Part shown: piece after piece, positions 16,351 to 26,184 of the stretch
Position numbering within the stretch: position 1 is the stretch's first letter
Layout: every line of letters begins with the position of its first letter
Source: Deinococcus sp. KNUC1210
Lineage (GTDB): Bacteria; Deinococcota; Deinococci; Deinococcales; Deinococcaceae
Assembly (NCBI RefSeq): GCF_022344005.1
Contig: NZ_CP092196.1
Coordinates: forward strand, 186,001-250,000
DNA: 64,000 nt
Direction of reading: 5' to 3'
Program-made: the position numbers and the translations under genes
The notes under the pieces: model-generated
What the model was told of the DNA's origin: nothing
Database searches by the model: none
What the model saw: only the letters and a program-made list of their open reading frames with translations

Positions 16351-19116
16351 CTACACCAGCTTCAGTGTTCGGGCATGGTGGAGCGCTTCGGTTCGGTTGT
16401 TCACCCGCAGCTTGCTGTAGAGGCTCTTCATGTACCACCGCACAGTGTTCGGCGAGAGCTGAAGTTCCCTGGCGATCTGCTTGTGGGTCTGTCCCCGTTC
16501 CAGCAGGCGCAGCACCTCGATCTCACGGGCATTCAACGCTTCATGCGCCCATGAGGTGGTCTCATCTACCCTGTACGGCTCCGAAGCGGCCGCAGAACCA
16601 CCGGATTCTGGAAAGGCACCGAGCAGTGCGGTGAGATACGGCGTGGGCTGGGTTTCGGCGCGCTGTGTGAGCAGGATGTGCATCTCTGGTCCCAGATCCA
16701 CGAAGCTCCGGCAGTATCCCTCCGCGCTGCCGAGGTTCAGGGCGCGGCCCAGCGCCTCCATCGCTTCCTCTTGCCTGCCCAGGCGCCGGAAGGCGAGCGC
16801 CAGCAACAGCAGGAACTGGATGAGGTCGTCTCCCCGGTCTTCCGCCTGCGCCGCTGTGATCAGGGTCCCCAGGAGGGTGGCGGCCTCGGCCGGCTCGTCC
16901 CGCGCCAACAGCCAGCGAGCCAGGATGTGGTGACCGCCGAGGGACTGAGCGAGGCCAACAATGTCCAGCTGGCGTGACCTGAGCCAGTCGCCCACCTCAG
17001 CCAGCAGGCGACTCGGCAGCGCAGTGGCCTGGGAAGCATCTGGTGGGGTCTGGGGAGATTGAGAGAGGTGAGCCACCAGCGCCAGCCGGCTTGCCATCGA
17101 CCTGCCCTCGAACAGCTGTTTCGCGAGCGAATCGTGGTGACGGATGCTGGCGCTTAATCGGTCCAGTTGGTGCAGTGCGGCAGTGGCGGCCTCCAGTTCA
17201 CCGTGTACCAGAAAAAGCCGCAGCGAGAGTTCGAGTTCGTCTCCCAGGACCGCCGCAGCTCCGTACAGTTCGTTGGAGGCTCGCGCCTGCCGAACGGAGG
17301 CTTCGGCGGCGCCGAGCTGGTTCCACTCGTACTGAAGCCGTCCCATGCCGACGTGCAGATCGCCGACGTTCCAAGCGCCATACCTTTTCGTCAGGTCACT
17401 CCGGCTGGATTCGAAATGAAACAGGCCCTGTTCGAGAATATGGCCCGCTTCCTGCAGTTGTCCCAGCTGATGGTTCACGCGGGCCAGTCCGACCGTCCCG
17501 TGGGCGATTCCAATGAAACTCCCCAATTGCCGTGACTGATCCAGATTGTCGGCGAAGAGCACGGTGGCCCGGCGCAGGTCGATATAGGGACAGATGAATC
17601 CCAGGGTCGTGTTGATCCCAATCCGTACCAGCTGCATCTCCACATCGGAACTGCACTGTTCACCACATTCGAGCAGGTCCAGTGCCTGCTGAAAGGCGAG
17701 CACAGTATCGACAAACTCCAGTTGAAGAAGGTGGGCAAAGGCTTGCAGGCTGAGAAAGGCAGCGTCGACGGTCTGGGGTTCCAGCGCATGGACTCTGCTC
17801 TTCCCAAGTGTCGGCAGGACTACCCTGAACGCGGCGAATTGGCCGGTCGTCACCAGAAACCAGCCGTAGTACAGGCAGAGCCTGGGATACAACAGCATCA
17901 GCGCGACAGGAAGACGGTGGAAGTAGCGGGTGAACTGCTCGCTGTTCCAGTGCATCGCCAGCTGGGCGGCCATGTCGTTGGCCAGCCGGGCGGCCAACAG
18001 GTCGTCGCCGGCCAGAAAGGCGTGCTGGATGGCGTCGTCGGTCCAGCCCAGGTGTTCAAACCAGGCGCTGGCTCGCCGATGCAGCTCGGGTACCAGATCC
18101 GGCTCATCCCTCATCAGCCGGTGCCGCAGAAATTCGCCGAACAGGTGGTGAAACCGGTACCAGCGGCGCTCGTCGTCCAGGGGGATGAGGAAGAGGTTGG
18201 CCGCTTCGAGCCGGCTGAGCAGCTCGGGGTCGGTGGGCTGGCCGATAACCGCCCCGCACAGCGACGTGTCAAACCGCTCCAGAATCGCCATGCGCTGCAG
18301 AAAGATCTTGAGCTGAGCGGGCTGACGGCTGAGGACCTCGTCGACGAGATAATCCACCAGATACCGGTGACTGCCCACGAAGGTTTCAACGAACGCCTCC
18401 TTGTCGGGCCGCTCGGTGAGTGACAGCGCAGCCAGTTGCAGGGCGGCGATCCAACCTTCGGTCTGAGTCTCCAGATGAGCGATGGCCGTGGAGGAAAGCC
18501 CGAGCCGCTGACTTCCGTTCAGGAAATGTGTCACTTCCGCGAGATCGAAGCGCAGGTCAATGCCGCGAATTTCCAGCAACTGGTGACGCACACGCAAACG
18601 TGAGAGAGACAGGGGCGGATCGGTGCGGGTCGCGATCACCAGACACACCTGGGATGGCAGGTGATCGAGCAGAAATTCGACGGCGCTGTGAATCCTGGGG
18701 TCTGACAGGAAGTGATAGTCGTCGAGGATGAGGATCACTTTGCGGTCAAGCCGCGCAAAGTCGTTACTGAGCTGAATGAGCAGGGGCTCAACGTTTATGG
18801 CGTCCTGTTGGCGCAGCAGTTCGAGCAACCCGTCTCCCAGACCTAGACTCAATGTTTGCAGGGCCCCGAGCAGATAGAGCAGGAACTGACCCAGCGTGTC
18901 GTCGCCTTGATCGAGAGAAAGCCAGGCAGCCGGGCTGTGCTGCTGTTTGAGCCAGGCGGCCAGCACCGTGGATTTGCCTGTGCCTGCCGGTGATGAGATG
19001 AGAATGAGTTTGGCGTCTCGGCCCCGCTCAAGCTGCTTGAGGAGCTGAGGCCGCGCGATGAGATGATCTGCGAGGACGGGAGGGTGAAGCTTGTTCCCAA
19101 GCAGGACGGCGGCCAT
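16351..19116 (-). CDS. MalT-type LuxR-family ATPase transcriptional regulator
   Basis: 921 residues, the size of MalT/LAL regulators. The Walker A loop is SSPAGTGKST (residues 41-50) and Walker B is LILDDYHFL near residue 130. A STAND-type ATPase with winged-helix region (about 1-340) is followed by a TPR-like superhelix (about 340-840) and a C-terminal LuxR helix-turn-helix (LNAREIEVLRLLERGQTHKQ, to residue 921). Such proteins are ligand-activated transcription activators that oligomerise with ATP. The start ATG 19116 gives the family-typical MAAVLLGNKLHPP opening. No clear target operon is adjacent; a decayed small gene lies just downstream. Confidence 0.9.
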   Translation of the reverse strand: MAAVLLGNKLHPPVLADHLIARPQLLKQLERGRDAKLILISSPAGTGKSTVLAAWLKQQHSPAAWLSLDQGDDTLGQFLLYLLGALQTLSLGLGDGLLELLRQQDAINVEPLLIQLSNDFARLDRKVILILDDYHFLSDPRIHSAVEFLLDHLPSQVCLVIATRTDPPLSLSRLRVRHQLLEIRGIDLRFDLAEVTHFLNGSQRLGLSSTAIAHLETQTEGWIAALQLAALSLTERPDKEAFVETFVGSHRYLVDYLVDEVLSRQPAQLKIFLQRMAILERFDTSLCGAVIGQPTDPELLSRLEAANLFLIPLDDERRWYRFHHLFGEFLRHRLMRDEPDLVPELHRRASAWFEHLGWTDDAIQHAFLAGDDLLAARLANDMAAQLAMHWNSEQFTRYFHRLPVALMLLYPRLCLYYGWFLVTTGQFAAFRVVLPTLGKSRVHALEPQTVDAAFLSLQAFAHLLQLEFVDTVLAFQQALDLLECGEQCSSDVEMQLVRIGINTTLGFICPYIDLRRATVLFADNLDQSRQLGSFIGIAHGTVGLARVNHQLGQLQEAGHILEQGLFHFESSRSDLTKRYGAWNVGDLHVGMGRLQYEWNQLGAAEASVRQARASNELYGAAAVLGDELELSLRLFLVHGELEAATAALHQLDRLSASIRHHDSLAKQLFEGRSMASRLALVAHLSQSPQTPPDASQATALPSRLLAEVGDWLRSRQLDIVGLAQSLGGHHILARWLLARDEPAEAATLLGTLITAAQAEDRGDDLIQFLLLLALAFRRLGRQEEAMEALGRALNLGSAEGYCRSFVDLGPEMHILLTQRAETQPTPYLTALLGAFPESGGSAAASEPYRVDETTSWAHEALNAREIEVLRLLERGQTHKQIARELQLSPNTVRWYMKSLYSKLRVNNRTEALHHARTLKLV

Positions 19117-19635
19117 TGCATCCTAGGGTAGCAATGGTGCTGACCGAAAACTGAGGTGCTCCTACCACTGACCGACTCGGTGAAGAAAGCATTCACCTCG
19201 CCAGTTCGAGAAGGTGGGACAGCAACCGGATGACGTCTCCACGACGCGACGAGCGCGCCAAATGGTCGACAGCTTGTTCTCGTTGCGGCCCTTTCCGCGT
19301 TCCGGATGCTTCCCTCTCCCCGCAGACCGAGCGCCACCCTGGAAAGCCCCCTGACTCGGACGTGATCCCCTGGGGCGCGGTCCTGTATCTCTGGTTCGCA
19401 CCACATGGCTTCCTGCTGGACCTCAAGGACGGTCAGGACAGCGTTTCTGTGCCAATCATGGGCGAGTCACCCCCGACCTCCTATGGTTGTTCCAGCCACC
19501 GCGGTCGAGACACACTCCACGACCCCACTGGCATCCAAGTCCGCCGCCCACTTCTCAGCGCTCGCCCAGACGACTGGGCCACCCGCTCGCCGTCCGACGC
19601 TGGGGCCGTCCCTGCGTCCCGCAAGGAGAACCACC
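19117..19635. other. Upstream region of the MalT-type gene, no gene seen
   Basis: Plus-strand frames through 19230-19620 are open for stretches but lack a start and family resemblance. One stretch (WGAVLYLWFAPHGFLLDLKDG) might be a gene remnant. Confidence 0.3.
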
Positions 19636-20110
19636 ATGACACGTGTCCTCATGCTGTCCACCACCGCTCTGCTGCGCTCCGCCTGCGGTGCAGGAAGCAG
19701 CTCGAACCCCTCGCTCCAGCCGCAACCCCAGCCGGGTAGCAACGACAACCTGACGCCGAAGCCCGGGAAGATGACCGGCCGCGCCGTAGACATCCAGAGC
19801 CGTCCGCTGCCGGGCGTCGTGGTCTGAATCGAACCCGACCTCTTCAACGTTTTTGTCAAGCTGGAAACCGACGCCCAAGGTCACTCCACCAGTTCCAAGC
19901 TGATCGACTTTCCTTACGAGGCATACGCCTGGACACGGGTGCAGTATCGGGGTCAGACGCACTGAATTCGCCTGGCGGCGGGACCCGAGAAGCAGGACCA
20001 CCCGTTCAACCCGAAGAACGGGGTTATTTGCAACTGTAAGTGGCAGCTGACGACGGCCCGTTGGTGGACGGCAGCGCGGGTCAGACCATCGTGAGGACCG
20101 TTTCCTGCTG
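19636..20110 (+). pseudogene. Secreted lipoprotein-like gene broken by in-frame TGA codons
   Basis: AAGGAG precedes ATG 19636. The start is signal-like (MTRVLMLSTTALLRSACGAG) with a lipobox-type cysteine. The same frame continues TGRAVDIQSRPLPGVVV, TGA, IEPDLFNVFVKLETDAQGHS, YAWTRVQYRGQTH, TGA, IRLAAG, and ends without a clear C-terminus. Deinococcus homologues known to me carry tryptophan before IEP, so the first TGA is probably a TGG mutation. It resembles carboxypeptidase-regulatory-like exported proteins. Non-functional unless TGA is read through. Confidence 0.5.
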
Positions 20111-20415
20111 GGACAGCTTCATCTCCGACATTTCCCTGTGACAGGACGACGAAACACGGATGCCGCTGATCCACGCCGGATTTCCAGCCGGACACCGACA
20201 TCTGCGGCGACGACGGGGCCAGCGACGGCATCTCACGCGCCGCCATCGAAATCGCCCGGCCATGACCACGCCCAGCAACGACGGGAAGGTGATTGCGGGA
20301 AGAGCGGTGACGATCATGACCAAACGCGCCTTCCTGAGCATCCTGACCAGAGCTCACGTGAAATGGAAGCTCAGTCAGAGCCATAAAGCCCTTCTGCCTG
20401 TTAGAGGAGACTCCC

Positions 20416-21390
20416 ATGTTCAAGAACCGTATCCACTTTTGCCTGTCTGGCCTGCTGCTGCTGGGAAGCCTGCCCAGTATCACCCTCGCGCAGACGTTGC
20501 CCCCCATCGTCATCCGCGACAAGTCGATGGTGCACGGTGCACTCAACGAAGTCGACGCGGCCCTGACCGCCGCCCTCCAGAAGGGAACGCGGGACGCGCT
20601 GGCGCAGGCCATCGGTCAATTCAACGAAGTTATCTCGGCCCTGGCCGACCTGGACTACACCGGTCTTCAGGCGGAGTTGAAGGTCACGCGCAAGCTGTAC
20701 CATGACGCCCTCGGCAAACTGCTGAACGTTCTGACGAGCAGTTGCGAGCGGGGCGATTTACCGGACGGAATGAGCGCCGCCGACCTGTTACGCGTCATTG
20801 ACCCGGCCACGGCCAAGGGGATCGGGGCAGCGCGGATGCAGGACATCGACAGACGCCTGCCCGCCTGTCTGGAACTGACGCTCCGGATCGACTCCGGCAT
20901 CGGGGAAAGCAACCTGAAGTATTTCGTGCACGTGGAGGTGGTCGTGCCTTTGCAGTACGACCTGAAGGGTGGCTACTACCGGGGCAAAGGTCAGGTCACC
21001 GTTCTGGATCAGCACGCCACGCCCCCGAATGCGTGCCTGGCCCGCTTCAACAACCGGCCCGCCGACTTCACGGTCAACCGCCTCGACCTGAAGCGGCAGG
21101 ACGACACGCACCTCGGCGAGGTGACGCTGAGCGATTACGTGGTGGGCCAGCTCGACAACGGGGCCACCGTGCAGTGTGCCGCGCCCTCTCCCCCTATTCC
21201 CGTCCGGAGCCTGAACTGGACGACCCTGTTTCAGATGGCGCGCTTCGAACAGGGGAACATGCAGGTGAAGGACTGGCGCATGGCTTACCCACAGAACGTC
21301 GTGGCGAGCAAGCAGTACAGCGGCCCGTTCGGACAGTATTTCAGCGAGGCGACCGACTTGATTCTGCAGAGGAGCAGCAAGAAGCGCTGA
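20416..21390 (+). CDS. Secreted hypothetical protein
   Basis: 324 residues with AGAGGAG before ATG 20416. Residues 1-25 form a signal peptide (FCLSGLLLLGSLPSITLAQ). The mature part starts helical (ALNEVDAALTAALQKGTRDA), then becomes beta-rich with YFVHVEVVVPLQYDLKGGYY and a few cysteines (SSCERG, NACLARF, VQCAAP) that could form disulphides. No family recognised. It follows the broken lipoprotein gene on the same strand and probably belongs to the same secreted-protein group. Confidence 0.7.
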   Translation: MFKNRIHFCLSGLLLLGSLPSITLAQTLPPIVIRDKSMVHGALNEVDAALTAALQKGTRDALAQAIGQFNEVISALADLDYTGLQAELKVTRKLYHDALGKLLNVLTSSCERGDLPDGMSAADLLRVIDPATAKGIGAARMQDIDRRLPACLELTLRIDSGIGESNLKYFVHVEVVVPLQYDLKGGYYRGKGQVTVLDQHATPPNACLARFNNRPADFTVNRLDLKRQDDTHLGEVTLSDYVVGQLDNGATVQCAAPSPPIPVRSLNWTTLFQMARFEQGNMQVKDWRMAYPQNVVASKQYSGPFGQYFSEATDLILQRSSKKR

Positions 21391-21727
21391 GCGCCTCTGC
21401 TCCGACCCCCGAAGAATCCGGCGCTGCGACTCCTCGTGCTGCTCCTGAGGGTGCGCCCGGCCCAGATGCTACTGGAATCAACCCAATGGTTCCTGTACCG
21501 GGCGCCTCAGACTGGCTTCGTTGCAAGTTTGAGCACAAGGAACACCTCGTGTCTGCAGGTCGGTTCCAGGAGTGTGTGGGCACGCAGTTGCAGACACGAG
21601 GTGGTTCCGTGAAGTCCGCTGCCACGCTGTTCTCACCCGCGATTCTCTCATACGCGCTGTGCACCACACGAATCTCTTGCCGTCCCAGTTGCCCTTCGCG
21701 CCATGCCCGGCGTGAAAACGTCACGTT
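21391..21727. other. Spacer carrying a strong inverted repeat
   Basis: No coding signal. Holds the 19-base-arm inverted repeat described at 21538-21608. Confidence 0.4.
21538..21608. repeat. Long inverted repeat
   Basis: CACCTCGTGTCTGCA (21543-21557) is the exact reverse complement of TGCAGACACGAGGTG (21589-21603). The arms extend by GGAA/TTCC with a one-base bulge, and the centre is 31 bases. No T run follows either side, so it is not an ordinary terminator. It may be the folded end of a lost mobile element or a palindromic repeat. Confidence 0.6.
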
Positions 21728-22653
21728 CTACGCATCGCCCGACGACGTCCATGCAAACGGCGACCGTTTCTCCTCCAACGCCAGAGGCACCAGGGCCCGA
21801 ATCTGGGCAGACAGGGCGATGACGGCGGCACTCTTCTTGGGATTGCGCTTCTGTGGCGTCGTCGAGCTGCCAACGTCCCCTTCACCGAGGGCTTCGCTGA
21901 CCTTTCCGAATTCGTTGGCCATCAACCGCGCGACCTCACTCGCCACCGCCGAGCCCGTCGAAGCCAGCATGCCCAGCAGGCAGACCAGTTCAGCAACTGG
22001 ATCGGCCGGAAGCGGCATTGGGGTCAGCCTCAGTCGTTTGGCGACCTCTCGCTGCACAGCTGGCCCGATCTCTCCGAGAGAAGCGAAGTTGCCGACTGCG
22101 CCGCCCATCATGGCGGTCAGCAGACGTGGGCGGAGCTGCTGAAACCGCTCCAGATGACGGAGCATCGCGTCCATCCAGATGGACACCTTGAAGCCGAAGG
22201 GAATCGGGACGGCCTGCTGACCGTGGGTGCGGCCTGCCATCAAGACGTCTGCGCTTCGTTCCGTCAACATCACCAGCGCGTCCAGGAGTTCACAGAGCTG
22301 TACGGTCAGCAGGTTGAGAGCCTCGCGCAGGCCCAGCACGTCAGCGGTCTGTTGAAGGTTCTGGGTGGTGGCCCCCAATGGATCCAGCCACCAGCAGGTT
22401 CACCGACCACACGGGCGAGTTCGGTGATGAGCGGCATCAGTGGGTGGGCAGTGCGGAGCTCGTCGGCGTCGATTCGGGTGGGATCCAGGAGGATCAGTGG
22501 GTGGGCAGTGGCAATCTGCAGGGCAGCATCCTGCGGAATACCGTCGAGCTCCGCTTGTGCGAGAGCGAGGGCTGTCTCGATATCCAGATACCGCTGGTAC
22601 CGGGCAGAAACACAGAACCACTGTGCCGTGGAGCTGCTGGATGGCAAACTCAT
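21728..22653 (-). pseudogene. Fumarase/aspartase-superfamily lyase (adenylosuccinate lyase/cycloisomerase-like), frameshifted and C-truncated
   Basis: First frame: ARYQRYLDIETALALAQAEL ... GWIHWG. Second frame: GATTQNLQQTADVLGLREAL, AGRTHGQQAVPIPFGFK, and the superfamily signature GSSTTPQKRNP. The frames join if one G is added to the five-base run at 22372-22376 (C on the plus strand). GRTHGQQA and the signature loop hold catalytic residues of this superfamily; the closest branches are adenylosuccinate lyase and 3-carboxy-cis,cis-muconate cycloisomerase. About 308 codons remain versus about 450 usual. The C-terminus breaks off after LVPLALEEK, so the gene is truncated even if the homopolymer is an error. 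Confidence 0.7.
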
Positions 22654-23029
22654 TTACCCAGTGTTGAGGTCGCGCAGGAGCCGTGGCAGCGTGAGAGCTC
22701 GGGCCTTTCCCTCCGAGTACTGGTCCTCCGGTTGCCTTCTCGTAAGAACGCAACCTGCACGGAATCCTCGACGCCTTCGAAGAATGACTGGGACTGGGGT
22801 GTGCGTCCTGACCGTTCTCACGCCTCAGAGCCAACGGACTCCCAAGATGCGCGGGGCCGCCACAGGGGCAGGCCACACACTGAAACGCTGAATGCCCCAA
22901 GACACTTCTCTTCCCCTGCTCATCGGCACGTTCTCTCGCCTCAGTCTCAAAGCCCTGCACCTCTCCGACGAACTGGACCTGCTTCAGCCCGTACCGCATG
23001 CCCGAACACGATCTGGACGAAGGCGGCGG
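22654..23029. other. No supported gene
   Basis: Open frames without starts or family resemblance between the lyase relic and the next degraded frame. Confidence 0.3.
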
Positions 23030-23400
23030 CGTGACGAGAACCACCGCGACATCGATGACCCTCCCGGCAATTCGCCGCGTCAAGCGGATTCAAGGCACAG
23101 TCCGTCGCCACCTCAACGGCCTGTACCGCGTCAACCCGAAGCGGCCGCTTGGGACCTGATCGGCGGTGCACCGTGACGGTCTACAGCGTCGAAGACGACG
23201 GCAAAACCCGCAAGAAATGCACCAAGCGCAGCGCGGCTGATCAGATCCAGGGCACCTGGATCTGCTTCGCGATCACGCAGGAGAACCTAGCCGACCTGAT
23301 CAGCCGTGCCGAGGCCGCCAGTGCCCTGGGCCTCGCCAGCCTGCAGGCGCTCAGCTCAGCGGCTCTCTCGATTGAGACCCGAGCGCCGAGGCTGAGTTGA
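23030..23400 (+). pseudogene. Degraded hypothetical gene
   Basis: One frame gives RRVKRIQGTVRRHLNGLYRV up to a stop. Another, from GTG 23173, gives VTVYSVEDDGKTRKKCTKRS and then ITQENLADLISRAEAASALG, ending at 23400. Both read like parts of one real protein separated by a frame change. Function unknown. Confidence 0.3.
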
Positions 23401-23611
23401 TGGCGGCTGTGAGGCTGATCTTCCGCGCCATCACCAGCCCCAAAGACCGGGAAAGCTCCAGTTCCAGCAGACGGCGGCGACCCCAACGCGCCGCTCTGAA
23501 CCCTGTCCCAGCCTCTGGGACACCAGGGTCTCAAGACACTGGGACAACCGCCAGCGCATCCTGGAAACACCGAGGAACACCACGCTCGCTCGCCCCTCTG
23601 GAGGTCATCCC

Positions 23612-24013
23612 ATGAAACGCACCCTGGTCACGCTCGCGCTCCTGTCCCTCACGACTATGTCGCATGCCTCGCAGGTTGCCAACGCCTGGTATTTCGGTCA
23701 CTGGAGCTGTGTGATTGACCACCGCGCTGCACAGATGGTCTGGGAAGTGGTGGACGACCCGCAGACGAGCTGCAACGGCAACATCTGCTCCAGTTCCAGC
23801 GGCGTGGCGGTCAAAGGATGGTTCAAAGACGGCAACGGCCCCTGGGTCAAGCTCATCAACCGCAGTACCTCCGGGACCGACCTGCGCTTCACCTACACCG
23901 GCGACTCTACCCGCTGGTTCCTGCGCTTCGACCCCAACACCCAGGTGGCCAACGGCAACACCATGTGGCGCGGGAACACCTATCCACTCAACTGCGCCAA
24001 GGGCAAGGGCTGA
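23612..24013 (+). CDS. Secreted DUF6006-like protein
   Basis: 133 residues. Signal peptide MKRTLVTLALLSLTTMSHAS, then WYFGHWSCVIDHRAAQMVWE, CNGNICSSSSGVAVKGWF and a final YPLNCAKGKG. The four cysteines and the WYFG-W-C-ID / MVW-VVDDPQT pattern match DUF6006 proteins as I recall them from actinomycetes, where they are small exported proteins of unknown role. GGAGG lies before ATG 23612 (tggaggtcatccc). A hairpin terminator follows at 24041. The unit is monocistronic. Confidence 0.7.
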   Translation: MKRTLVTLALLSLTTMSHASQVANAWYFGHWSCVIDHRAAQMVWEVVDDPQTSCNGNICSSSSGVAVKGWFKDGNGPWVKLINRSTSGTDLRFTYTGDSTRWFLRFDPNTQVANGNTMWRGNTYPLNCAKGKG

Positions 24014-24040
24014 CCCTTTCCCGACCATCAAACTCTCCTC

Positions 24041-24070
24041 GCCTCGGTCTGCGCACCGGGGCTTTTCTTT
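24041..24070 (+). terminator. Rho-independent terminator of the DUF6006 gene
   Basis: GCCTCGGT (24041-24048) pairs with ACCGGGGC (24055-24062) with one wobble, followed by TTTTCTTT. It sits 28 bp after the stop. Confidence 0.75.
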
Positions 24071-24349
24071 GGAGGAGCACAGCTGCCACAACACCGACTG
24101 ATCAGTGAACGCCAGCGCCAGGAGGTGGAACGCCAGGTCAGCGCAAGCGAGCTGACGAAGACCGCAGGCAACAAGTTGCTCGACAGCCTTAAGCGCCCCA
24201 GCGTCATCAGAGAGGAACCATGTCGCATTGCACAGGCGGCGCTTCGGTGATTCATGCCTCTGCGAGCATCTGCTGAGCGCGCGCAACAAGCGTCCCACGT
24301 CTGGACAGATGTCCAATGACGACTGGGGGGCACGACCAAGGCCTGCGAC
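24071..24349. other. Spacer with a possible coding remnant
   Basis: A plus-strand frame at 24075-24230 reads RLISERQRQEVERQVSASEL followed by TKTAGNKLLDSLKRPSVI, protein-like but without start or end. Otherwise nothing is seen. Confidence 0.3.
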
Positions 24350-24728
24350 CGCCGGAACGCTTGGGCCAGAGCCAACGGCACGCTGCGAGGTCCGAGAGAC
24401 GAATCCGCACACGCACCCCCGACTGAATGGACACGCTCTTGAGACCGCTTCGGCGGGCTTTCGCTGTCAAAGGAGATCCCCTGCAGGCGTCCATCCGTTC
24501 GCTCTGCACGCCCACACTCACCCGCCAGCTCCTGCAAGAACGTGTCGAGCCACAGCTGGGCGCCAGGACGGTCGGGGGGAGCGGCGGACGCGGCGAAGCA
24601 GGTGCCGCTGGGGTGGAACGGGGTGAAGACGCGCAGGGTGGTCGAGGGTCCGTCTGAGCCAGACCCAGGGGCAACAGGGCAGGAAGGATGAGGCAGCGAG
24701 ACTGATGGCTGGCGATGAGGGTCATCAC
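24350..24728 (-). pseudogene. Degraded secreted-protein gene
   Basis: Near 24728 a signal-peptide-like start (SRCLILPALLPLGLAQTD) is followed, only after a frame change, by TTLRVFTPFHPSGTCFAAS and LWLDTFLQELAGECG. I read this as an exported protein whose gene has at least one frameshift. No family recognised. Confidence 0.3.
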
Positions 24729-24791
24729 GCTGGTCCTTTTCGATGAATGGAGCGTCGCGTGGTCAGGGAACGGCTGGATATTCCCGCTCGT

Positions 24792-25625
24792 TCATCTGTC
24801 AACAGAGGAAGCGCAGATCCGACTTCCCCTGCTGTTCACTCCTCGCTGCGTTGACCAGGTGTCGTCGCGGAAGCTGGGGTACGTGTTGTTCGGGATGCTG
24901 TTGCCGTTCGCGTCCGGCTTGATCACGTGCCCCATCACGCCGTTCTGGGCCTCGCTGAGAAACTGCCGGTACACCCGCCGCGCCACCGTCCCGCTCGGAC
25001 CGGCAGGCAGGTTCACCAGGTACGGCGACGCGTCAGTGGTGACCACCAGCTCCCGCGTTCCGCCAGCAGCGACGTTGGTGCTCAGGTCCTAAAAGAGCGT
25101 GGAGGTGACGGTGACTGCCGCTGCCCCGGTCTGTGGGGTGGTGACGCCCATCCCGGTCGCGGGTGGACTCATGGGGAAGGTGCCGATCACCGACCACTGC
25201 TGCTGCACCGGCTGGATGCTGGTGTTGGCGTTCAGTGCCTTGAGAGACGCTTTGTGTGCGTCGGCAATGTTGCTGGCGACGGCTGTGGCGAAGGCACTGT
25301 CGATTGCGCTGGGACCTGTTGCGGTCAAGCCACCCGTGGGGGTGGGCAGCGGGTGAGCGGTGGTGTAGATGCGATAGAAGGTCTTGCCGGACGGCTGCAC
25401 CACAGGAACCACCATGTACCCGTCCGAGGCGCCTTTGGTGTTGAAGCCGATCAGCTTCCCTCGGCCATTCCTCTTGTGATTCTCCGTGACGTCCACGAAC
25501 AATATGGGCTTGTGCAGTGCGATGGCCCGCTTGATCAGAGGGTGCGTGTTGATGGTGGTGGCATCGCTGATGTCGCCGTCCACGACGAGTTGAGTCCTCA
25601 CACCGTTCAAGCATCTCGGATGCAT
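24792..25625 (-). pseudogene. Hypothetical exported-type protein interrupted by an in-frame TAG
   Basis: One frame runs GDISDATTINTHPLIKRAIA, HKPILFVDVTENHKRNGRGK, PVVQPSGKTFYRIYTTAHPL, up to AAVTVTSTLF, then TAG at 25089-25091. It continues in the same frame with DLSTNVAAGGTRELVVTTD and YRQFLSEAQNGVMGHVIKPD. Composition is beta-rich and Thr/Asn-rich, as in secreted proteins, but the N-terminus with any signal peptide is missing. A nonsense mutation in a formerly longer gene is likely. Family not recognised. Confidence 0.5.
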
Positions 25626-25795
25626 CCAGGGTGGCCCTGCATTCTTACCAGGAGCGCCGCATCACCGGACCGACACCGAACAGGGCTGACGCGCTGCACT
25701 CCCCGCAGATCCAGTTCATTCCTGGTGAATGAATCCACCGGTTCTCAACGACCGATGTTGATCCGAGCTGATCAATCCACGAAGGCGATCTGCCC
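25626..25795. other. Spacer, no gene seen
   Basis: Between the broken secreted-protein gene and the inverted-repeat element. Confidence 0.3.
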
Positions 25796-25951
25796 GGATG
25801 TGTTGCCTTCATTTGCTTCTCGGCACCCTGAGGATAGGGGTGTTCTGAGGTTCAGACCACTGGATGATGGTCATTGGGAACCGGTGGCGGTCAGGCTTGA
25901 CGTCGGTCACGGCGGGGCCGCCGACCCCGACCCGGTGAAGGCAACACAACC
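25796..25951. mobile_element. 156-bp element with IS6-like terminal inverted repeats
   Basis: The left end GGATGTGTTGCCTTCA (25796-25811) and right end TGAAGGCAACACAACC (25936-25951) are inverted repeats differing at one position. They resemble IS6-family ends (GGTTCTGTTGC type) and match the 19-base repeats at 59786/59885. No transposase lies inside, so it is MITE-like or a deletion derivative. Confidence 0.5.
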
Positions 25952-25965
25952 GTTTCAGGTTGTGT
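25944..25965. repeat. Hairpin at the right end of the 156-bp element
   Basis: ACACAACC (25944-25951) and GGTTGTGT (25958-25965) are perfect inverted repeats separated by six bases, as if two element ends lie back to back. Confidence 0.45.
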
Positions 25966-26184
25966 CATAGGGCTTACCGTGGATTCGCGCCATCTGAGCT
26001 TGAATCAACACACCGTGCTGGAACCTGTTCACCGCCAGCCCCGAGGTGTGATCGAACTGCCAGAACCGTCAGCGCACAAGCAGGTGCCGGGTTCCGCTCA
26101 GTTCCTGAACGCAGGTGGACGCACGAATCTCGAAGTGACGCCAGCTTGACCACCTCCATTCAAGCCCAGTGTCACACTGAACCC

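Noticed and set aside
19636..20110. TGA recoding as selenocysteine or tryptophan
   Set aside because: No SECIS-like structure recognised, and other genes use TGA as a normal stop; decay is simpler.
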